A DNA stretch of 49,607 bases, from assembly GCA_014804365.1 (NCBI GenBank), contig JAAUZX010000011.1, positions 1 to 49,607 on the forward strand. Reading direction: 5' to 3'. Below, one piece after another: positions 25,106-34,111 of the stretch. Origin of the DNA: Lachnospiraceae bacterium. Lineage in GTDB: Bacteria > Bacillota > Clostridia > Lachnospirales > Lachnospiraceae. The translations under genes were made by a program, and so were the position numbers. Positions within the stretch are counted from its first letter, which is position 1. Each line of letters begins with the position of its first letter. The notes below the pieces were generated by a model. The model did no database searches and was not told where the DNA came from. It worked only from the letters and a program-made list of their open reading frames with translations.

Positions 25106-26920
25106 CTATGTTTCGCTGCTGCACTTGTCCACCGGAATATTCAGCCGGATTCTGGTGCCCTGCCCCGGCTCCGAATAAATATGTATCCGGTATCCGTCAC
25201 CATAATGCAGTTTCATGCGCTGGTTGATATTATATAATCCTATGCTTCTGCTCCGGCTCATATCGCGCACCTCAATATCCCTGCGCAGTTTACCAAGCGT
25301 TTCCTCATCCATACCGCAGCCGTTATCGTCCACATCGATCATAAGGAGCTGACTGCCGTCCATATCTTTGCGATAGACGGAAAGTACAATCTTGCCGCCT
25401 TCCTCCAATTCCTCCATGCCGTGTATGATCGCATTCTCCACCATCGGCTGCAGCAAAAGCGGCAGAATATAGTATTTCGACAGTTCCAGACCGTCCTCCA
25501 CTTTTTTCTCATATTGTACCCTGTCACCGAAACGCAGGCGCTGGATCTCCATATACTCATCCAAATGGTTCAGTTCTTCTTCCAGTGTGGTAAATGAAGT
25601 GCCTGTATTCTCCAATACATAGCGCATGGATTTACCCAGCAGTTTCGTTGCCGTTGCAGCCTCTTTATCCCCCGCTGTCAACGCTTTCATTCGTATGGTT
25701 TCCAGTGTATTATAAAGGAAATGCGGATTGATCTGGCTGGCAAGCATCTTAAATTCCATCTCCTGCTGCCGGATCATCAGTTCCTGTTCTTTAAGCTGTG
25801 CCTCGTAAGTCTTGGCTTCCTGTTCCTTAATATTCTGTACCATAACCTGCAGATCTTCAAACGCCTCCGACAGCTCGTCCCGTCCGCGGAAGCTGGTGAT
25901 CAGCTCATAATCCTGCGTGCTCGCCTTATGCATCTGCTGCCTGAGCACATTGACGCGATTCGTAAAATATCGTGTAAAAATAAGTATCAGAATGCCTGGG
26001 ATGACTAATGCAGTCAAAATGATTGCGCCGCATAAATACAAAATACTCTGAATGTCAGAATAGCCCTTTGGATCCAACGTGCTCAGATAGATTCTGGACC
26101 CGGACTGATACGCGCGGAACGTGGAGACATCGATAAAGTACTTATTCCCTTCCACCCCGGTTAGTCCCGTATAGTGAAAATAGGGATCATCAAAATCAAC
26201 AATCCAAGGCTGTGCCTTCCCATCCCGCTCTCGGTCAGAGCTATAAAAAACCGGTCCCCTGTCAACCGACATAACGCTGATATACTCGCTGCTGTCCACC
26301 CACATCCGCAGATAATTATCGTCAATATGTATGACCAGAGCCGCATGGTACGGAGAATTGACTAATGGAATCTTTTTCACCAGACACAAATCCCACTTAC
26401 TGTCCCGGTATCCGTCTTCCCATGAGATCTGCTGCCAGAAAACTCCTGACTTAGTCAATGCCTGCTGATACCATGTCGTATTCTCGATCTCTTCACTCGT
26501 CCGTTTGAACAGTTTATAATCTGATAGGAACGGGTTGTCCGTATAGATTTCAATCTTACTGACCTCCGCATAAGTCTCCGCATATTGGCTTAGCACCGCA
26601 TTTCGATCAACTGCATGTACATACTCCTGCCGCTTGTCAAACTCACTCGTCAGAATCTCCCGTACCCCGTCGTCAAAAGAGATGTCCTTTGAAATAGAAT
26701 AAACTTCCATCGTAATATCAAACAACACATTGCGCACCCGGTAGTTATCGGATTTCAGGAGATCCGTATAGTAATTAACCATCATATGATAAATATACAT
26801 CATCAGAAAAGTGCCCAACAGCAATATGGGTACCACAACGACAGCCGTATAGATCGTATACAGCTGCCGCTTGATGGTGGCATTATGAAAAAAAGTGGAA
26901 ATCCATCGTTTCTTATTCAT
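25106..26920 (-). CDS. YesM-type sensor histidine kinase
   Basis: A 604-residue membrane kinase. TM1 (about 22-46), an extracellular Cache-like sensor region (47-292), TM2 (about 293-316), HAMP (317-370), and a coiled stretch lead to a His_kinase domain with His400 in SQINPHFLYNTLETIR. The HATPase_c domain has QPMVENAIIHG and DDNGCGMDEE. It should phosphorylate the YesN-like regulator at 19495-21138. Its ATG lies inside the end of the GH31 gene (8-nt overlap) and lacks a good ribosome binding site, so translation is probably coupled. Pairing kinase expression to an alpha-xylosidase ties sensing to catabolism. The signal is likely the sugar outside the cell, or the bound solute-binding protein. 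Confidence 0.93.
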   Translation of the reverse strand: MNKKRWISTFFHNATIKRQLYTIYTAVVVVPILLLGTFLMMYIYHMMVNYYTDLLKSDNYRVRNVLFDITMEVYSISKDISFDDGVREILTSEFDKRQEYVHAVDRNAVLSQYAETYAEVSKIEIYTDNPFLSDYKLFKRTSEEIENTTWYQQALTKSGVFWQQISWEDGYRDSKWDLCLVKKIPLVNSPYHAALVIHIDDNYLRMWVDSSEYISVMSVDRGPVFYSSDRERDGKAQPWIVDFDDPYFHYTGLTGVEGNKYFIDVSTFRAYQSGSRIYLSTLDPKGYSDIQSILYLCGAIILTALVIPGILILIFTRYFTNRVNVLRQQMHKASTQDYELITSFRGRDELSEAFEDLQVMVQNIKEQEAKTYEAQLKEQELMIRQQEMEFKMLASQINPHFLYNTLETIRMKALTAGDKEAATATKLLGKSMRYVLENTGTSFTTLEEELNHLDEYMEIQRLRFGDRVQYEKKVEDGLELSKYYILPLLLQPMVENAIIHGMEELEEGGKIVLSVYRKDMDGSQLLMIDVDDNGCGMDEETLGKLRRDIEVRDMSRSRSIGLYNINQRMKLHYGDGYRIHIYSEPGQGTRIRLNIPVDKCSSET

Positions 26921-28982
26921 AGATATTGTATTGTTTTCCCTCTCTGATCATCACCGGAATAATGTCAAGCGGCGCCGGAACCGTCACATACTGCCCGCCT
27001 TCATGCACTTTCTTCGTATAAGCATCCGTCCAGCTGCACCCGGCCGGAAGATAGATTCGTCTCTCTCTGGCCCCTTCTTCCATCACCGGCGCTACCAGCA
27101 GATCCGCCCCGAACATATAAGCATCTTCCGTTTCCCAACATACCCGGTCCTCTGGAAAGTCGTAGAACAGAGGACGCATTACCGGCGCACCCGTCCTCGA
27201 CGCTTCTTCCATGCATGATCTGATATAAGGCCGAAGCTTCTCTCTGATAAAAAGATATTTCGACAAAATCTCGTAATTGTCTTCCCCGAAGCTCCATACC
27301 TCATTGTCCTGTCCGCTGGTCAGCTGCCTGACACCGTTAATGAACTCCTGCTCCCTCTCATACCACGGGGAACGCTCACCATGCATACGGAATACGGGAC
27401 AGAAAGCGCCCCAGGCAAACCACCGCACTAACAGTTCTTTAAAATGCTCATCCCGGATATCCCCGCCTAAGAATCCGCCGATATCCGATGTCCACCACGG
27501 AATACCCGCCATTCCCATACTCAGGCCCGCCTGTAACTGCTCTCTCATGGATCTGAAAGAAGAATAGATATCCCCCGACCAGGTGAGCACGCCGTACTTC
27601 TGGCTTCCCGCCCATGCGCAGCGCACAAGGCTCATGATCTGCGTCTCTCCCGCCGCACGAAGTCCTTCGTAGAACCCCTTCGCGTAACCTACCGGATAGC
27701 GGTTGGAGCACTGCAGCGCCGTACCTTCATAATACCGGTAATTATCGAAATCATAAGGACCGTACTCCGGCTCCGCCTCATCCAGCCAGAAGCAGCGGAT
27801 ACCCTTATTGTAATAATTCTCCTTACACCGCTCCCAGACGAACTTCTGCGCATCCGGGTGCGTCGCATCGTAGAAAACCGTATTGCCCATCCATGTCATA
27901 TGGTTGGAATTGCCTCTGTCAGCTGTTACAAGATATCCGTTCTCCGCCATCCGCCCATAGTTCTCGCTGCGTTCATCAATCGTAGGCCAGACGGAAACTA
28001 CCGTTTCGATTCCCATTTCTTTCAGTTCCCGCACCATAGCTTCCGGGTCCGGCCAGTCTCTGGGTTCAAACCGGAAATCGCCCTGCATCGTCCAGTGGAA
28101 GAAGTCTACCACGATGGCATCCATGGGCAGCCCTCTTCTCTTATGCTCTCTCGCTACCGCCAGCAGTTCCTCCTGATTGCGGTAACGCAGCTTACACTGC
28201 CAGTAGCCCAAACCATACTCCGGCATCATCGGCGTCCTGCCCGTAGCTGCTGAATACTGCTCCTCTATTTCTGCCGGCGTATCTCCCGAGGTGATGAAAT
28301 AATCCAGTTTCTTCGTACTGAGCGCCGACCACTCCGTCTTGTTAGCCCCGAATACGGCCGTACCGATGGCCGGATTGTTCCAGAAAAATCCATATCCCCT
28401 GCTGGAGATCATGAAGGGCACGCTTGCCTGAGAATTGCGATGTGCCAGTTCCAGAATCGCACCCTTCTTATTCAGATGTTTCTCCTGATACTGCCCCATG
28501 CCGAAGATCTTCTCGTCATCGAAAGCCTCGAACCGGGCTGTCAATGCATAATCCGTAGTGCCTTGAATCGGCTTCAGTTCCCTGCCTTCGATGCGCAGCG
28601 GCACACAGTAACGGTTGATCCGGTTTCTGTTGCGCCAATATTCCTCCGTCAACAGTTCCCCTTTTTGATTGTAGAAGCTGATCCAGCCCTCGTGAGATAC
28701 TTTTGCCGTAATTTTACCATTTGTGAGGGACGCCTGTACACCCTTTTGATGATACTGCGCATATTCCTCCGACTGATACCACGGGTCGGTCACATCGATC
28801 TCTTCAAATGTGATCTGCACATCTGTCTCCTCCACCGCCTCCGTCAAAGCCCAGTCATTCTCATCCATTCGCGTCTCTTTCGTCATCCGTACCCGCAGGG
28901 AATTGACACCCCATGGCTCGATGACAACACGGGATGTCCCGTCCAAGATAAGCAGTTTGTTTCCGTCCTGTTGTAAGTGCAT
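26913..28982 (-). CDS. GH31 alpha-glycosidase, probable alpha-xylosidase
   Basis: A 689-residue cytoplasmic enzyme of glycoside hydrolase family 31. An N-terminal beta-sandwich (1-250) precedes the TIM barrel. The nucleophile is Asp401 in CFWLDEAEPE and the acid/base Asp471 in TWSGDIYSSF. The WLDEAEPE form of the nucleophile motif is typical of Bacteroidetes-type xyloglucan alpha-xylosidases, unlike the KTDFGE form of the second GH31 here. The ATG at 28982 follows GGAGGTAATC; the longer frame from 29015 is rejected. It would remove alpha-1,6-xylose from the non-reducing end of xyloglucan oligosaccharides. It overlaps the kinase gene by 8 nt and follows GH74 by 68 nt. Confidence 0.88.
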   Translation of the reverse strand: MHLQQDGNKLLILDGTSRVVIEPWGVNSLRVRMTKETRMDENDWALTEAVEETDVQITFEEIDVTDPWYQSEEYAQYHQKGVQASLTNGKITAKVSHEGWISFYNQKGELLTEEYWRNRNRINRYCVPLRIEGRELKPIQGTTDYALTARFEAFDDEKIFGMGQYQEKHLNKKGAILELAHRNSQASVPFMISSRGYGFFWNNPAIGTAVFGANKTEWSALSTKKLDYFITSGDTPAEIEEQYSAATGRTPMMPEYGLGYWQCKLRYRNQEELLAVAREHKRRGLPMDAIVVDFFHWTMQGDFRFEPRDWPDPEAMVRELKEMGIETVVSVWPTIDERSENYGRMAENGYLVTADRGNSNHMTWMGNTVFYDATHPDAQKFVWERCKENYYNKGIRCFWLDEAEPEYGPYDFDNYRYYEGTALQCSNRYPVGYAKGFYEGLRAAGETQIMSLVRCAWAGSQKYGVLTWSGDIYSSFRSMREQLQAGLSMGMAGIPWWTSDIGGFLGGDIRDEHFKELLVRWFAWGAFCPVFRMHGERSPWYEREQEFINGVRQLTSGQDNEVWSFGEDNYEILSKYLFIREKLRPYIRSCMEEASRTGAPVMRPLFYDFPEDRVCWETEDAYMFGADLLVAPVMEEGARERRIYLPAGCSWTDAYTKKVHEGGQYVTVPAPLDIIPVMIREGKQYNIYE

Positions 28983-29050
28983 GATTACCTCCGTTCCGAA
29001 GCGATGTTGCCACAACGCTTCCGCACAAATTTAATATTATGGCTTATGTT

Positions 29051-31414
29051 CTATACTGTCGGCTCCCCGTACAGCACGCCCCGGCTGCCCGTGGCAAGAT
29101 AGAATCTTCCGAAGACTCTGCTGTCTCCTTCCACACTGTTGATCTCACCGTACATCTGTCTGTCGGTGTTCAGCCGCGTATATGTCTTCCCGTCGTCCAG
29201 CGACTGGTAGAATCCGTATTCCCCATCGATCACCGCCGCCGTATAGATCGCTTTATTCTCCTTATAATAATCCCCGTTCGGACGCAGTATACCAAGTCCG
29301 AGCCGATAGAAAGTGTCACCGTCCTTGCTTAGTCTGACTGCTGTGACCTTGCCGGCCGCTTCCCGTGCTGTCACGCTCTCTGCTTTCTCCGTTGCTCCTA
29401 TGCCGTATATAAACTTCCAGAGCCCATATGTACCGAGCGCCATGTAGAATGTTCCCCATTTACCGGTTTCTCCCCGAACTTCAATCTTATTGGCACAGTC
29501 AATCATCGCGAAGTCGATCCTCGGAAAATCCGCCGGTGTCTGATGCTGCCGGAATGTCAACCCGCCGTCCTCGCTTATGTAGCATTGTGATGCTTCTCCG
29601 AAACCGTAGAACACATCGCTGTCCATACGGTCTGCAAACACTTTCATACCGCCGGCCTTCACCCGGTTTCCTGTCAGATCATAGACCTGCGCCTGCACGA
29701 AATGCAACCCGCCGTCCCGGCTTGCCACTACCATATCCACCGGAAGACGATCCCCCTTGGCAACAGACCAGACTATCTTCCCGCAATCCGGTGAAACCGC
29801 CACCCATCCGCTGTTCACATTTGGCGTCTCTATGCACCGGAACGCTTCATCCAGCCTCTCTGTGATCCCATAAGGCATAGGCAGTCTGCGAAAAGTCCTG
29901 CATTGATCCTCTGACACGATCAACCCGCCTTTGGTCTTGCCTTTCCAGTTTCCTCTGGGTGTCACTGCCACATAGTCCGGATTCGCATCGGAATAATCCG
30001 CATTGATACACGTAATATACCGGTTGCCGTCAGTATCGTCAAAAGAATTATCGCAGGGCTCATCAAGCTGTCTGAAGGCAAATCCGCCCAGATCTCCCAA
30101 AATGTCGATTAGCTGCACTTCTCCTCGCGGCGGGCTGTACAGATTCAGGTGGACCGTTTCTTCCAGACCGTCACACCAATCACTGAATGTCACCGTTTCT
30201 TCTGTCAGCGTGCCGGTGCAAAACACTCCCGTCCCCGTATTAAACCACGCCTCCCGCTCATCATGAGGATTGATCTTGAAATCAGACAGCCAGTGAATGA
30301 TGGAATGATTACCGTTGTAACAGGGCTTCATATAAGAAGTGCGGAATTCCATCCTGCCCTTCTCCAGATCATACAGAATCTCCTCCCACGTCTGTCCGTA
30401 ATCATAGGAACGGAAGATACTGTCTCCGTCCTCCTTACTGATCGTGGAGCAGACCACAAGCCCCGGTCTCGTCGCCGCCGTATCAATGCCGCCAAAACCG
30501 TATTCGAGTCCGTAATCCCCATGCAACACCGGACTGCCCGGTGTGATCTCTTCTCCCCGTCCGAAACGTGTGCCGGCATTTGTTTTCAGAATAGGGTATC
30601 TGACTACCCGTCCGCCGATCACACTGCCGCCATCGCAGCTGTAGCCCATCTCGCGGACATAGGCGTTCTTCCCCATCACAGAGTAAGTCACATAGAGATA
30701 TTTGTCATCTATCGTATACCGCTGTGCCACCAGACCTGCAAGCTGCACGCCTTCTATCTCGCCGTCCTGCGGCTGCCAGAGCTGTTCAAAACTGACGCCA
30801 TTGTCATAAGACACATGCAGACTGTGCCCCCGCAGCCTCTCCGTGCGCTTCACACTCACTCCCGCACACCCGATAAACAGTGCGGTGCCGTCCTCACTCT
30901 GTCCCACCAGCGTAGTATAGTCATCATGAAAAGCGCAGACCTTCTCCCACGAGGCACCCCTTTTGGCACCTCGCCATAATCCTGTCTTCTGGGAGGCGAA
31001 CCAGAGACAGTCCGGATCATTGCCATCCACGATCAGCCGATACCCCGTACCGCGCCCGTTCCAATTACCGTGAACCGGCATCGGCATCTCATAGTATTGA
31101 AAATGCTCCCCATAATCATCGGACACAGCCAGCTTGCCGTGGGTAGCACTGCCGATACCGCAGGCGATATACAGCCGCTCCGGACGATCCTTGTCCAACG
31201 CCACCGCCGTCGGAAATGTCTCACTTAATTCTTCCATCGTCACATGATCAATCAGGCTGTACCAGCGTTTTGCTTTCGCATCGAAGCGGTATACACCACC
31301 GATATCGGTCCTGATATACAGAACTCCTTTTTCTTTCGGATGAAAAATAAAACCTGTCACGTAACCGCCGCCGGGAATAGGGAGGTTATGGTATGTATAC
31401 TGCTTTGTCTGCAT
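29051..31414 (-). CDS. GH74-family xyloglucanase-like protein, no signal peptide
   Basis: A 787-residue two-propeller beta protein with many Asp-box/BNR-like turns (SDDYGEHF, SYDNGVSF, SYDYGQTW, SEDGGLTF, SLDDGKTY). The N-terminus GGGYVTGFIFHPKEKGVLYIRTDIGGVYR is the GH74 signature, with catalytic Asp37 in RTDIGG. The second catalytic Asp (Asp441) is in DILGDLGGF. GH74 enzymes cleave the beta-1,4-glucan backbone of xyloglucan (endo, or reducing-end exo). Characterised ones are mostly secreted, but this one starts MQTKQYTYHNLP and has no signal sequence, so it should act in the cytoplasm on imported oligosaccharides. The ATG at 31414 follows AAGGAG at 6 nt. It heads the GH74-GH31-kinase operon. 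Confidence 0.85.
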   Translation of the reverse strand: MQTKQYTYHNLPIPGGGYVTGFIFHPKEKGVLYIRTDIGGVYRFDAKAKRWYSLIDHVTMEELSETFPTAVALDKDRPERLYIACGIGSATHGKLAVSDDYGEHFQYYEMPMPVHGNWNGRGTGYRLIVDGNDPDCLWFASQKTGLWRGAKRGASWEKVCAFHDDYTTLVGQSEDGTALFIGCAGVSVKRTERLRGHSLHVSYDNGVSFEQLWQPQDGEIEGVQLAGLVAQRYTIDDKYLYVTYSVMGKNAYVREMGYSCDGGSVIGGRVVRYPILKTNAGTRFGRGEEITPGSPVLHGDYGLEYGFGGIDTAATRPGLVVCSTISKEDGDSIFRSYDYGQTWEEILYDLEKGRMEFRTSYMKPCYNGNHSIIHWLSDFKINPHDEREAWFNTGTGVFCTGTLTEETVTFSDWCDGLEETVHLNLYSPPRGEVQLIDILGDLGGFAFRQLDEPCDNSFDDTDGNRYITCINADYSDANPDYVAVTPRGNWKGKTKGGLIVSEDQCRTFRRLPMPYGITERLDEAFRCIETPNVNSGWVAVSPDCGKIVWSVAKGDRLPVDMVVASRDGGLHFVQAQVYDLTGNRVKAGGMKVFADRMDSDVFYGFGEASQCYISEDGGLTFRQHQTPADFPRIDFAMIDCANKIEVRGETGKWGTFYMALGTYGLWKFIYGIGATEKAESVTAREAAGKVTAVRLSKDGDTFYRLGLGILRPNGDYYKENKAIYTAAVIDGEYGFYQSLDDGKTYTRLNTDRQMYGEINSVEGDSRVFGRFYLATGSRGVLYGEPTV

Positions 31415-31432
31415 AGTACGCTCCTTTATCAT

Positions 31433-31689
31433 AATGACGTATCCGTTTACATCCTATCATAGCATTGACAACCGCCTACTTCTATAGCAAAAATTTAATG
31501 TATTTTACATCAAAAAATTACACTTCCCATTTCAATTTTGTTTCGATATATTAAAAAGCAATTACAGTTCAGACAGAGTTACGCTTGAACAGATAGAGTA
31601 TTCTCCATCTATTCAGGCTGATTATCAGTATGGGGGTGAAAATGTTATAATATTTCCATAATATTAATTAAACGAGGAGGAGTTTTATC
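31433..31689. promoter_or_regulatory. Divergent promoter region between GH74 and YicI-like genes
   Basis: The plus strand has an extended -10 TGTTATAAT (TATAAT 31646-31651) before the YicI-like gene. The minus strand has an extended -10 TGCTATGAT (plus 31456-31461) before GH74. Neither has a convincing -35, which suggests activation by a regulator such as the YesN-like protein. No ORF is present. Confidence 0.5.
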
Positions 31690-34035
31690 ATGAAATTCAG
31701 TAACGGATGTTGGTTATTTAAGGAGGGCGTATCCTGTTTCTCTCCGAACGAAGTCTGTTATACTACCGTCAAGGACACTGAGGTGACTCTGTGTGCACCG
31801 ACGCATCCTATCAAAGAAAGAGGCGATACGCTGGGCGGCGTAAATCTTACCATTCGCATCACCTCGCCTATGCCTGATGTGATCCGGGTACAGACTTTCC
31901 ACCATATGGGCGCGGTGAATAAGACGCCTTCTTTTGAATTGAATCTGGACAATCCGCAAGTTTTACAAGCGGAAGATACGACGGATACCCTCACGGTTAC
32001 CAGCGGCACACTGTCCTTAGTCATCACCAAAAATCCCTGGTCCATGACTTACAGAAGCGGCGGCAGAACGCTTACGGGAAGCGGCCGGCGCGACCTCGCC
32101 CTGATGAAAACGGATTATAAGGGTGACTGCTATGAATTAGAGGGCGATCTGGAGAATACCTATATGCGTCAGCAGCTTAACATCGGTGTCGGTGAACTGC
32201 TGTACGGCACCGGCGAACGCTTTACCCCTTTTGTCAAAAACGGACAGACCGTGGAAATATACAATGAAGACGGCGGTACCAGCACCGAGCAGGCCTACAA
32301 GAATATTCCCTTCTACATATCCAATAAGGGATACGGTGTGCTGGTCAATCATCCGGAGCGCGTTTCCTTCGAATTCGGCACGGAAAATGTAACGAAGGCA
32401 GCTTTCAGTGTGGAGGGCGGCAGTCTGGACTACTTCTTCTTTAACGGTCCTACGATGAAAGACGTGCTGACCAGATATACCGATCTGTCCGGCAAGCCGT
32501 CTCTGCCGGCTCCCTGGACATTCGGTTTATGGCTGTCCACCTCTTTTACAACCAATTACGACGAGGCGACGGTTATGAGTTTTATCGACGGTATGCTTGA
32601 TCGTGGCATTCCGCTGCGCACCTTCCACTTCGACTGTTTCTGGATGAAAGCATTCCACTGGACGGATTTCGTCTGGGATGAAAAGGTATTCCCCGATCCC
32701 GCAGGACTTCTGTCCCGTATCAAGGCAAAGGGCTTAAATATCTGCGTGTGGATCAATCCTTATATCGGTCAGGAGTCGATTCTGTTCGCCGAGGGCATGG
32801 AGAAGGGTTACTTCATCAAGCGTCCGAACGGCGATGTATGGCAGTGGGATATGTGGCAGCCCGGTATGGCGCTGGTGGACTTCACCAATCCCGAAGCATG
32901 CAAATGGTATCAGGATAAACTGGAAGCGCTGCTTGACATGGGTGTAGACTGCTTCAAGACGGATTTCGGCGAAAGGATTCCCGTCAACTGCGTCTATCAC
33001 GACGGCTCCGATCCGAAGAAGATGCACAATTACTATACCTACCTGTACAACAAAGTAGTATTTGAACTGTTAGAAAAGAAACGCGGCAAAGGTGAAGCGG
33101 TACTGTTCGCCCGCTCAGCAACCGTAGGCGGACAGAAATTCCCCGTACACTGGGGCGGCGACTGCTGGTCCGACTATGAATCCATGGAAGAGAGCCTGCG
33201 CGGCGGTCTGTCCCTACTGATGTCCGGGTTCGGTTTCTGGGCACATGATATCGGCGGATTCGAGCATACCTCCACCGCGGACGTATACAAACGCTGGGTT
33301 GCTTTCGGTCTGTTGTCTTCCCACAGCCGTCTGCACGGCAGCCAATCCTACCGCGTGCCGTGGCTGTACGATGAGGAAGCTGTAGACGTGGTGAGAACTT
33401 TTACCAAGTTGAAAGCGTCTCTTATGCCTTATTTGTATCGGACATCTATCGACACCTCACGCTCCGGCGTGCCGACTATGCGAAGCATGGTACTGGAATT
33501 TACGGAAGATAAGAACTGTTATTATCTGGATAAACAGTATATGCTAGGCGATAATCTTCTGGTCGCTCCGATCTTTAACGATGAAAGCATGGGTTCTTTC
33601 TATCTGCCGAAGGGCACGTGGACTGACTTCTTTACAGGAGAGACCGTTGACGGCGGCGTATGGGTTGAGAAGAAATATGATTACCTGCATCTGCCCCTGA
33701 TGGTTCGCCCAAATTCCATCGTTGCGATCGGTGCCTGCGATGACAAGCCGGATTATGATTACGCCGATGGCGCAGAATTGCGCGTATACGCATTGACAGA
33801 CGGTCAGAAAGCAGAAACGACCGTGTACGGCATGACACAGAATGCGGAATTAAATGTGTCTGTTATAAAAGATGGTACGAAGATTACGATTGAGGCGGAG
33901 AACATCGGTAAGAAGCCGTATACCGTAAGATTAGTTAATGTACAAGCAACCGCCACTGACGGCGCCGCCATGGAAATTGTCGGAAACGATACGGTTCTGA
34001 CACCGAATGCTGAGAAAGTGGTTGTAAATATTTAA
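31690..34035 (+). CDS. yicI: Alpha-xylosidase, GH31 YicI type
   Basis: A 781-residue retaining alpha-xylosidase, about the size of E. coli YicI (772). The nucleophile is Asp425 in CFKTDFGERIP and the acid/base Asp491 in HWGGDCWSDY; their spacing of 66 equals that of E. coli Asp416/Asp482. Other YicI traits are FHFDCFWMKAFHWTDFVWD and GFWAHDIGGFEHTS. No signal peptide. It releases xylose from the reducing or non-reducing side groups of isoprimeverose-type units. Strong ribosome binding site GAGGAGG. Divergent from GH74 and followed by a terminator. It is the second alpha-xylosidase of the locus, from a different GH31 subgroup. Confidence 0.93.
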   Translation: MKFSNGCWLFKEGVSCFSPNEVCYTTVKDTEVTLCAPTHPIKERGDTLGGVNLTIRITSPMPDVIRVQTFHHMGAVNKTPSFELNLDNPQVLQAEDTTDTLTVTSGTLSLVITKNPWSMTYRSGGRTLTGSGRRDLALMKTDYKGDCYELEGDLENTYMRQQLNIGVGELLYGTGERFTPFVKNGQTVEIYNEDGGTSTEQAYKNIPFYISNKGYGVLVNHPERVSFEFGTENVTKAAFSVEGGSLDYFFFNGPTMKDVLTRYTDLSGKPSLPAPWTFGLWLSTSFTTNYDEATVMSFIDGMLDRGIPLRTFHFDCFWMKAFHWTDFVWDEKVFPDPAGLLSRIKAKGLNICVWINPYIGQESILFAEGMEKGYFIKRPNGDVWQWDMWQPGMALVDFTNPEACKWYQDKLEALLDMGVDCFKTDFGERIPVNCVYHDGSDPKKMHNYYTYLYNKVVFELLEKKRGKGEAVLFARSATVGGQKFPVHWGGDCWSDYESMEESLRGGLSLLMSGFGFWAHDIGGFEHTSTADVYKRWVAFGLLSSHSRLHGSQSYRVPWLYDEEAVDVVRTFTKLKASLMPYLYRTSIDTSRSGVPTMRSMVLEFTEDKNCYYLDKQYMLGDNLLVAPIFNDESMGSFYLPKGTWTDFFTGETVDGGVWVEKKYDYLHLPLMVRPNSIVAIGACDDKPDYDYADGAELRVYALTDGQKAETTVYGMTQNAELNVSVIKDGTKITIEAENIGKKPYTVRLVNVQATATDGAAMEIVGNDTVLTPNAEKVVVNI

Positions 34036-34052
34036 GCATTCTACATTCAAGA

Positions 34053-34089
34053 AAATCCCCTCAGAGAGTTACTGCTCTTTGAGGGGATT
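34053..34089. terminator. Bidirectional terminator between YicI-like and lipoprotein genes
   Basis: AATCCCCTCAGAGAG pairs with CTCTTTGAGGGGATT. The minus side ends in TTTTCTT, so it serves the convergent lipoprotein gene best. The plus side has only a weak tail. Confidence 0.75.
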
Positions 34090-34111
34090 CTGATTTACTA
34101 TTTGATCCGTC

